Shown here piece by piece: positions 7,358-12,989 of a stretch of DNA of 15,419 bases. Under the pieces are notes generated by a model. That model made no database searches. It saw only the letters and a list, made by a program, of their open reading frames with translations, and had not been told where the DNA came from. Numbering within the stretch: position 1 is the stretch's first letter; the number at the start of each line of letters is the position of its first letter. The translations under genes were made by a program, and so were the position numbers. Source of the DNA: Bacteroidales bacterium (GTDB taxonomy: Bacteria > Bacteroidota > Bacteroidia > Bacteroidales > UBA932); contig JAHHQQ010000035.1 in assembly GCA_020026275.1 (NCBI GenBank), positions 1-15,419 of the forward strand. The letters are read 5' to 3'.

Positions 7358-7424
7358 CATCGGACAAAGGATTGGATAGAAAATCTGGAAACAATCCTTC
7401 CCCTGATTTTAAAAATTTACAATC

Positions 7425-8309
7425 ATGATCAAATCAATGACAGGCTACGGCAAAGCTGAAGCAGTTCTAGACGAAGGCAAACTCACCTTTGAAATTAGGA
7501 CTCTAAACAGCAAAAATGCAGACATCAATCTCAAATCCTCATTGCTTCCTAAAGACAAAGAACTGCTTGTCCGCCAGAAACTGGCAGAACAGCTCTACCG
7601 GGGGACCATCGATTTCTACATCACGTTTGAAGCCAATGCTGTAGAAGGCAGCAGAAAAATCAACACAGAAGCAGCCAAAGAATATTACCGCCAGATCTCT
7701 GCCATGCGCCAAGAAGTGGACGGTATCAGCGGAGGTACATCCGGAGCTTATATTTGGAGCACAGTAATGGGCTTGCCGGACGTGCTGGAGAACAAGAGAA
7801 AAGAAATCATCACCGAAGGAAACTGGCCGCTGATCGAGCAGACCATCGACCAGGCCATCCAGGCAGTCAATGACTACCGTTCCAAAGAAGGTGAAGCCCT
7901 GTATGCCGACATCACTTCCCGCATCCGGAACATTCTGGAATTCGAGAACGGAGTGGAAGCGCTGGAAGGCGAAAGACTCGCCACAGTCAAGGAAAGATTG
8001 ACCAAGAACCTGGAGGAACTGCAGCAGGTTCCTGACCAGAGCCGTTTCGAACAGGAGCTCATCTACTACATTGAGAAACTGGACATCAATGAAGAGAAGG
8101 TCAGACTTCGCCAGCATTGCAAATATTTCATGGACACCATCGACAACGAGCCGAATCCAGGCAAGAAACTGGGTTTCATCCTGCAGGAGATGGGGCGTGA
8201 AATCAATACGACCGGCTCCAAGGCCAACCATGCCGGCATCCAAAAGCTGGTAGTCAAGATGAAGGACGAGTTGGAGAAAATGAAAGAACAGAGCCTGAAC
8301 ATCCTATAA
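7425..8309 (+). CDS. YicC/YloC-family endoribonuclease
   Basis: The 294-residue protein has the YicC family hallmarks: the N-terminal MIKSMTGYGKAEA with FEIRTLNSKNADINLK (22-37), and the C-terminal DUF1732 part with DINEEKVRLRQH (220-231) and GKKLGFILQEMGREINTTGS (246-265). Members are cytoplasmic; E. coli YicC and B. subtilis YloC have been described as endoribonucleases acting on RNA, including small RNAs. Length and both domains are normal. The ATG at 7425 gives the canonical MIKSMTG start. The gene has its own promoter and a strong terminator 30 bp after its stop, so it is a single-gene unit. In many Bacteroidales it is followed by gmk and nadD, but here a tRNA gene on the other strand follows. 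RNA targets cannot be predicted. Confidence 0.93.
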   Translation: MIKSMTGYGKAEAVLDEGKLTFEIRTLNSKNADINLKSSLLPKDKELLVRQKLAEQLYRGTIDFYITFEANAVEGSRKINTEAAKEYYRQISAMRQEVDGISGGTSGAYIWSTVMGLPDVLENKRKEIITEGNWPLIEQTIDQAIQAVNDYRSKEGEALYADITSRIRNILEFENGVEALEGERLATVKERLTKNLEELQQVPDQSRFEQELIYYIEKLDINEEKVRLRQHCKYFMDTIDNEPNPGKKLGFILQEMGREINTTGSKANHAGIQKLVVKMKDELEKMKEQSLNIL

Positions 8310-8338
8310 CCCCCTCGTTTCACAGAAAACAGATACTG

Positions 8339-8376
8339 AAAAGGGAGATTCCTCTTGGTGGAATCTCCCTTTTTTT
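8339..8376 (+). terminator. Strong rho-independent terminator after the YicC gene
   Basis: AAAAGGGAGATTCC (8339-8352) pairs perfectly with GGAATCTCCCTTTT (8360-8373) around a 7-nt loop, and the T-run extends to 8376. The perfect GC-containing stem and T-tract make this a confident call. Confidence 0.88.
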
Positions 8377-8408
8377 CGCAACCGGCCCCTAGCCGGCGGA
8401 CAGGAAAT

Positions 8409-8442
8409 GAAAAAAGCCTTACAGATTAGATTCTGTAAAGCT
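8409..8442 (-). terminator. Rho-independent terminator of the tRNA-Ala gene
   Basis: On the minus strand AGCTTTACAGA (8442-8432) pairs with TCTGTAAGGCT (8425-8415) over 11 bp with one wobble around a 6-nt loop, followed by TTTTTTC. It begins 9 nt after the tRNA 3' end, as expected for a single-tRNA transcript. Confidence 0.8.
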
Positions 8443-8450
8443 TTCATTTG

Positions 8451-8523
8451 TGGAGATAAAGAGATTCGAACTCTTGACCCCCTGCTTGCAAAGCAGGTGC
8501 TCTACCAACTGAGCTATACCCCC
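8451..8523 (-). tRNA. tRNA-Ala (anticodon TGC)
   Basis: The 73-nt cloverleaf reads, on the minus strand, acceptor GGGGGTA paired with TATCTCC, D-stem GCTC/GAGC, anticodon stem CCTGC/GCAGG around loop TTTGCAA with anticodon TGC (plus-strand 8488-8490), and T-stem AAGAG/CTCTT around TTCGAAT. The discriminator is A. Position 3:70 is G-T, the classic identity pair for alanyl-tRNA synthetase, and a second G-T wobble is at 5:68. CCA is not encoded (the gene is followed by CAA) and must be added after transcription. It stands alone, not in an rRNA operon, with its own promoter and terminator. Confidence 0.96.
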
Positions 8524-8544
8524 CTAACGTTTTCTGAACTACGG

Positions 8545-8557
8545 ACAGACCGTCTGT
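8545..8557. repeat. Near-continuous palindrome in the tRNA-Ala leader region
   Basis: ACAGAC-C-GTCTGT is a perfect 6-bp-arm inverted repeat with a single central base, extended by a G-T and a G-C pair on the outside. It lies between the predicted tRNA promoter (8571-8600) and the mature tRNA 5' end (8523), so it would straddle or just follow the start of the precursor. A one-base loop cannot form in RNA without opening inner pairs, so a DNA-binding site is more natural than a hairpin. Confidence 0.3.
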
Positions 8558-8570
8558 TCATTTGAGATTT

Positions 8571-8600
8571 CAAATATAGCACTTTTTTTCTTCATTCAAA
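8571..8600 (-). promoter_or_regulatory. Bacteroidota promoter of tRNA-Ala (TTTG-N18-TATATTTG)
   Basis: On the minus strand a -33 TTTG (8600-8597) is followed after 18 bp by the -7 box TATATTTG (8578-8571). Both elements match the Bacteroides sigma consensus, with spacing one base short of the usual 19-21. Predicted start is near 8564, about 40 nt before the mature tRNA. This is the best two-element promoter in the window. Confidence 0.7.
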
Positions 8601-8684
8601 TTTTTTTTCGTATTTTTTTACAAAAAAGTCCATTTTAGGATGAAAAGTGTTCGTTTATGTACCATAAATCTCCTTGATTTTCTC

Positions 8685-8692
8685 TAAATTTG
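8685..8692 (+). promoter_or_regulatory. Bacteroidota -7 promoter box (TAAATTTG) for the glycosylation operon
   Basis: TAAATTTG matches TAnnTTTG 34 bp before the ATG at 8727, with predicted transcription start near 8699. That start supports the ATG at 8727 over the upstream TTG at 8712. The box is downstream of a very AT-rich tract (8581-8630) that may act as an upstream activating sequence. Confidence 0.55.
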
Positions 8693-8726
8693 TTATTAGA
8701 GAATACATATATTGAATATTTCAGAA

Positions 8727-9464
8727 ATGAATAAAACAGCAGAATATCAATTTACAATCATTGTTCCTATCTACAATGAAGAGGACAACATTTCCAATTT
8801 GGAGACACAGCTAAGCAACTATCTGACACACAGCAGCTTTAAAACCTGTGTACTCTTTGTCAATGATGGCTCCAAAGACCATAGCCTGGATGGAATCAAG
8901 GCAATTTGCAACAGACATCCCGATTTTCTCTATATCAGTTTTGTCCGCAATGCCGGATTGAGTGCGGCCATCAAAGCCGGCATCGACTATACAGAATCTA
9001 CTTATGTCGGCTATATGGATGCAGACTTGCAGACTTCCCCCGAAGATTTCAACCTGCTTTTGGCTGACATCAAAGACTACAGCATGGTGATTGGAATCCG
9101 TGCCAACCGGAAAGACAGTTTCTTCAAGAACCTCCAGTCCAAGATTGCCAACGGTTTCAGAAGAATGATGACCGGAGACGGTGCCACAGACACGGGTTGT
9201 CCGCTCAAGGTGCTCCATACAGATGCCGCCAAAAGAATTCCACTGTTCAAAGGCATGCACCGTTTTCTGCCGGCACTGGTTCTGCTGCAGGAGGGCGGCC
9301 GCTACAAGCAGGTGCCTGTCAGACATTTCCCTCGCACTGCCGGCAAATCCAAATATCATCTCTGGAACAGACTTTGGGGGCCTTTCGCCGATTGCTTTGC
9401 CTATCGATGGATGAAACCCCGCTACATCAATTATCGCGTAGGCGACCAGAACCTTAACATCTAA
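8727..9464 (+). CDS. Glycosyltransferase family 2, DPM1-like polyprenyl-phosphate sugar transferase
   Basis: A 245-residue GT-A fold enzyme expected to move a sugar from a nucleotide donor to polyprenyl phosphate at the cytoplasmic face of the inner membrane. It shows FTIIVPIYNEEDNI (9-22), VNDGSKD (45-51), the metal-binding DADLQTSPED (98-107), DTGCPLKV (155-162), and the family motif RHFPRTAGKSKY (199-210) that is typical of dolichol-phosphate-mannose synthase, ArnC and GtrB relatives. Unlike ArnC and GtrB it has no C-terminal pair of transmembrane helices, resembling the soluble DPM1 type that relies on a membrane partner. The first gene of a four-gene operon, it ends 5 bp before the LAB_N gene, which could supply the membrane anchor. 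The ATG at 8727 is chosen because an upstream TTG at 8712 adds only five residues and lies very near the predicted transcription start. Sugar donor unknown; UDP-GalA is suggested by the epimerase at the operon end. Confidence 0.88.
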   Translation: MNKTAEYQFTIIVPIYNEEDNISNLETQLSNYLTHSSFKTCVLFVNDGSKDHSLDGIKAICNRHPDFLYISFVRNAGLSAAIKAGIDYTESTYVGYMDADLQTSPEDFNLLLADIKDYSMVIGIRANRKDSFFKNLQSKIANGFRRMMTGDGATDTGCPLKVLHTDAAKRIPLFKGMHRFLPALVLLQEGGRYKQVPVRHFPRTAGKSKYHLWNRLWGPFADCFAYRWMKPRYINYRVGDQNLNI

Positions 9465-9469
9465 TCTAT

Positions 9470-10111
9470 ATGTTTCAAACAATACCTGACTGGATCATCT
9501 TCTGCATAGGGTTCATCGCACAGGTCTTCTTTTCACTGAGAACCTTGCTGCAATGGTTCAAATCAGAAAAGGCAAAAGAAATTGTTTCCCCTTCCTCCTA
9601 TTGGGTGCTGAGTGTTCTCGGTGCCTACATCATGTTTTTCTATGGCGTGATGCGAAATGACTTTTCCATCATATTGGGGCAATTGATTTCATATTATATC
9701 TATCTATGGAACCTCAATGCAAAAAATATCTGGAAGAAATTCAGCTGGTTTACCAAGATTCTTCTGTTGGGTACACCTATCGTTGCAATCGGATTGATGA
9801 CGTACAATTCCCATATTTTTGTCGACCGGCTCTTCTTCAACGACAAGATCCCTTTCTGGCTTCTCGTCTATGGTTCTGCCGGACAGATTATCTTCACCCT
9901 CCGATTCGTCTATCAATGGGGCTATTCCAAGATCAAGGGTGAGTCCCTCCTGCCAATTGGTTTCTGGATTATCAGTTTGATCGGCTCTGGTGTCATCATT
10001 TCTTATGGGATCTTCCGCGCCGATCCAGTCCTCATCCTTGGGCAATCATTCGGTTTCATCGCCTACATCAGGAACTTGATGCTAGGTTACCAACACAATA
10101 AAGCAAAATGA
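9470..10111 (+). CDS. Tandem LAB_N (lipid A biosynthesis N-terminal domain) seven-helix membrane protein; candidate lipid-linked sugar flippase
   Basis: The 213-residue protein is made of two LAB_N repeats (PF07578), about 10-85 and 131-206. Q18, R24, Q28, W29, S32, P41, W45, S48, G51, Y58, R62, D64, Q71 and N81 of repeat one recur at exactly +121 residues in repeat two, with no gaps. Each repeat has three predicted transmembrane helices, and one more helix (about 94-112) links them, giving a 3-1-3 layout like SWEET transporters. I recall LAB_N being placed in the MtN3/SWEET-related superfamily. It is not LpxB: the glycosyltransferase part of that enzyme is absent. The gene is wedged between a polyprenyl-phosphate sugar transferase (5-bp gap) and a GT-C transferase (4-bp ATGA overlap), a slot often occupied by flippases such as ArnE/ArnF or GtrA. 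A flippase or scaffold role is therefore inferred, not shown. Confidence 0.85.
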   Translation: MFQTIPDWIIFCIGFIAQVFFSLRTLLQWFKSEKAKEIVSPSSYWVLSVLGAYIMFFYGVMRNDFSIILGQLISYYIYLWNLNAKNIWKKFSWFTKILLLGTPIVAIGLMTYNSHIFVDRLFFNDKIPFWLLVYGSAGQIIFTLRFVYQWGYSKIKGESLLPIGFWIISLIGSGVIISYGIFRADPVLILGQSFGFIAYIRNLMLGYQHNKAK

Positions 10112-11781
10112 AAATAAGAGAATTCGTCAAACAGCACCCCCTTTTCATCAGCTTCACACTGATCTTCATCTGCATTTTCCCAGTCATCCTGCTCAGAGGA
10201 GCCACTCCTTCCAATGAACTTAGATATCTGAGCATCGTAGATGAAGCGATTCAAAATGGCAATTTGTTCACCTTCACCAACCATGGCATTCCCTATGCAG
10301 ATAAACCACCTCTCTATTTCTGGCTGCTCATAATTTGCAGACAACTTTTCGGAGCCCATGTCATACCGATACTGACCCTGTTCTCCCTGATTCCTGCCTT
10401 CGTGATCATCTGGATTATGGATAAATGGACTGGCATCAAAAGTACCTTCAGTCGCATTGCCATGGCCCTCATGCTTGGCACAACAGGACTATTTCTGGGG
10501 ATCTCCGTGTTTTTGAGAATGGACATGCTCATGTGCATGTTCATCGTACTGGCTCTATATTCCTTTTACATATGGTATGAAGACGACAAAATGAGAGAGC
10601 GGCAACTCATTCCTGCCGATTCACGCCCCAAAGGAAAAATCCAGAAGTGGCTCTTTCCTTTCTGGATTTTCATGGCTCTCTTCACGAAAGGTCCGGTCGG
10701 ACTGCTGGTTCCGCCACTGTCCATCCTCATTTTCCTGCTGCTCAAGCACGAAGGCAAGAAAGTGGGTAAATACCTGGGCTGGAGAACCTGGGGAGTCATT
10801 CTCGGCTGTTCCTCCCTCTGGCTTCTGGGAGTCTATATTGAAGGTGGCAATGAATATCTCAACAATCTCGTCGTACATCAGACCGTAGACAGAGCGGTCA
10901 ATGCCTTCCACCACAACAAGCCGTTCTGGTATTATTTCACCGCCATCTGGTATGTGACTCTTCCTTATTGCCTGCTCTGCATCGGCACTTTCATTGCCTC
11001 CATGGTCAGCAAGAAGAGGAAGAAATCTGACAAGGAACTGCTTTTCCAGGTGGTGATTGCCTCGACGATCCTCATGCTTTCCTGCTTCAGCTCCAAACTG
11101 ACCATCTACCTGGCACCTATCTTCCCCTTCCTCGTCTACCTGTTCGCACTGGTCGAGCATCGCATTGGCTGGAAGAAATGGATGAGCTGGACATTAGGTA
11201 TTCCGTCCTTCTTGCTTTTCGCAACAGGAATTGGCGTGCTCGTCTGCACCAGCAGTCCGAAACTCCTGACTTTGCTTACTGAGTACATTCCGCCTTATCC
11301 GTTCATCCAGTCCTCCATGATCAAATTCGGTGCACTCCTTCTGATTGTGGGCAATGTCACCGCGATTCTCTGGCTCATCAAGGGCAAGGCTGGAATACGC
11401 AGCATCTGCATGATCGCGACTTCCATCCTGCTGACCATCTACAGTGTCTCCTATCTCTTCCCTCAGATCAATATCTTCACGACCTACGGTCCGCTGTGCG
11501 AAAGGGTTCCGGAGAATACGGAAGTGGCTACGCTGTATGTCCACCGGCCGGAGAACATGGACGTCTATCTGGGCAGGGAGATTGTGGACTACAAGAAGGA
11601 TCCGGAACAGTTCCTGGAACAGGAAATACGCCACCGCACAGCCGCTGACGGTCCGCTTTCCCTCATTATCCTGACCGACAAGGTCAATGAGAACAGCGAA
11701 CTGGCCGACTTCCTGAACACTTTGGACAGAAGCTATTGCGGCCAATATGTGATTTACACCTACACGCCTGAGAACAAATAA
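10108..11781 (+). CDS. ArnT-like GT-C glycosyltransferase (GT39/GT83, PMT_2 domain)
   Basis: A 557-residue polytopic inner-membrane protein with a short C-terminal soluble tail (about 470-557). The N-terminal part has one helix (11-30), then the first periplasmic loop with PSNELRY (34-40) and YADKPPLYFW (63-72), corresponding to the DExRY and KPPLxYW motifs of ArnT and bacterial PMT_2 proteins. Relatives transfer a sugar from a polyprenyl-phosphate carrier to lipid A, core or protein on the periplasmic side. The acidic motif reads N36-E37 instead of the usual D-E, a change at a position considered catalytic or metal-binding in GT-C enzymes. It overlaps the LAB_N stop by 4 bp (ATGA), implying translational coupling, and lies 11 bp before the epimerase gene. 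It is too diverged from ArnT to claim aminoarabinose transfer. Lipid A or another envelope glycolipid is the likely acceptor. Confidence 0.88.
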   Translation: MKIREFVKQHPLFISFTLIFICIFPVILLRGATPSNELRYLSIVDEAIQNGNLFTFTNHGIPYADKPPLYFWLLIICRQLFGAHVIPILTLFSLIPAFVIIWIMDKWTGIKSTFSRIAMALMLGTTGLFLGISVFLRMDMLMCMFIVLALYSFYIWYEDDKMRERQLIPADSRPKGKIQKWLFPFWIFMALFTKGPVGLLVPPLSILIFLLLKHEGKKVGKYLGWRTWGVILGCSSLWLLGVYIEGGNEYLNNLVVHQTVDRAVNAFHHNKPFWYYFTAIWYVTLPYCLLCIGTFIASMVSKKRKKSDKELLFQVVIASTILMLSCFSSKLTIYLAPIFPFLVYLFALVEHRIGWKKWMSWTLGIPSFLLFATGIGVLVCTSSPKLLTLLTEYIPPYPFIQSSMIKFGALLLIVGNVTAILWLIKGKAGIRSICMIATSILLTIYSVSYLFPQINIFTTYGPLCERVPENTEVATLYVHRPENMDVYLGREIVDYKKDPEQFLEQEIRHRTAADGPLSLIILTDKVNENSELADFLNTLDRSYCGQYVIYTYTPENK

Positions 11782-11792
11782 GTTTCAAAGAT

Positions 11793-12830
11793 ATGAAGAT
11801 TCTTGTAACCGGAGCCGCCGGATTCATCGGCTCCACTTTGATTAGGAAATTGGCAGAAAGAGGGGATGAAGTAATGGGAATTGACAATATCAATGACTAC
11901 TACGACGTAGAACTCAAATATGCCCGTCTGAAAGAATGCGGCTTCAATCAGCCGTTTACCGACTTGGAATCCTATGCCAGCAGCCGATACCCACTTCTGC
12001 ATTTCACGAAAGTGGACCTTTGTGACGAGGAGAACATCGACAGAATCTTTGAGGTGGGCCAATTTGACAAGGTGGTCAATCTGGCGGCCCAGGCCGGTGT
12101 CCGGTATTCGATTACGCATCCGAGGTCCTATATCGGTTCCAATCTGAACGGTTTCTACAATCTGCTGGAGGCTTGTCGCAACTATCATGTCAAACATCTG
12201 ATCTTTGCCTCTTCCAGTTCCGTCTATGGGCTGAACACGAAGGTGCCGTTTTCAGAGGAGGACCTGACCGATGCGCCTGTCAGCCTGTATGCCGCTACCA
12301 AGAAGTCCAATGAACTGATGGCGCATTCCTACGCCCAGCTTTACGGTTTTGCCGCTACCGGTCTGCGTTTCTTTACGGTGTACGGTCCTTGGGGCCGTCC
12401 GGACATGGCTCCGTTCAAGTTCACGAGGAAAATCTCTGCCGGTGAGACCATCGATGTCTACAACAACGGCGATATGAACCGGGATTTCACCTACATTGAT
12501 GACATCATTGAGGGGACTCTCAAAGTCATTGATTCCATGCCGAAGAGACAGCTGGTCAAGGACGGTGTGGAAGGACCGGCATTCAGAGTATACAACATCG
12601 GCTGCGGTCATCCGGAGAAATTGATGGATTTCATTTCCGAACTGGAAAATACCATCGGAAAGCCTGCCAAGATTCATTTCATGCCGATGCAACCAGGAGA
12701 TGTCTATACGACCTATGCCGACACGACCCGACTGGAGACGGAAATGGGTTACAAGGCCAAAGTCGGTCTCCGGGAAGGTATCCAGAAGTTTGTCGAATGG
12801 TACCAGTCCGACAAGAACCCATTGAAATGA
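11793..12830 (+). CDS. UDP-glucuronate 4-epimerase-like NAD-dependent epimerase
   Basis: A 345-residue extended short-chain dehydrogenase with the NAD-binding GAAGFIG (7-13), SSSSVYG (140-146) and the catalytic Y166-x-x-x-K170 (LYAATK). DNINDYYDVELKYARL (31-46) is the signature seen in UDP-glucuronate 4-epimerases (CapI/LpsL type) rather than UDP-glucose 4-epimerases, and FFTVYGPWGRPDMAPFKF (193-210) with NRDFTYIDD (229-237) fits as well. It would interconvert UDP-GlcA and UDP-GalA in the cytoplasm. Length is normal. It is the last gene of the operon, 11 bp after the GT-C gene, which suggests that it supplies the donor used by the GT2 enzyme. The exact sugar is not provable from sequence, and other uronate or 4-epimerase specificities are possible. 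Confidence 0.9.
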   Translation: MKILVTGAAGFIGSTLIRKLAERGDEVMGIDNINDYYDVELKYARLKECGFNQPFTDLESYASSRYPLLHFTKVDLCDEENIDRIFEVGQFDKVVNLAAQAGVRYSITHPRSYIGSNLNGFYNLLEACRNYHVKHLIFASSSSVYGLNTKVPFSEEDLTDAPVSLYAATKKSNELMAHSYAQLYGFAATGLRFFTVYGPWGRPDMAPFKFTRKISAGETIDVYNNGDMNRDFTYIDDIIEGTLKVIDSMPKRQLVKDGVEGPAFRVYNIGCGHPEKLMDFISELENTIGKPAKIHFMPMQPGDVYTTYADTTRLETEMGYKAKVGLREGIQKFVEWYQSDKNPLK

Positions 12831-12893
12831 AATCGGTTGCAAATAGGAAGACAAGTTACTGACTGAAAAATGAAAAAGCCTCTCTGCTAGCCG

Positions 12894-12946
12894 AAAAAAC
12901 GAACTGAACCCCGAAAGTTTTTTGTCCAACTTTCGGGGTTCAGTTC
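12894..12946 (-). terminator. Long-stem terminator between the converging epimerase and hydrolase genes
   Basis: A perfect 19-bp inverted repeat (12901-12919 with 12928-12946) has an 8-nt loop. On the minus strand it is followed, after one G, by TTTTTT (12899-12894), making it the terminator of the CocE-type hydrolase gene, 44 bp past its stop. On the plus strand no T-run follows, although so long a stem could still stop or process transcripts of the glycosylation operon arriving from the other side. Confidence 0.8.
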
Positions 12947-12989
12947 AAAGACCGCAGGGTGTTCTACTTATAAATTACAGCTATAGTTT

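Noticed and set aside
8712..8726. TTG start of the GT2 gene at 8712
   Set aside because: An ATG is available at 8727, and the TTG is very close to the predicted transcription start near 8699. The extra five residues show no family support.
9470..10111. Calling the LAB_N protein lipid-A-disaccharide synthase (LpxB)
   Set aside because: Only the small membrane domain named after LpxB is present, in two copies. The glycosyltransferase domain of LpxB is absent.
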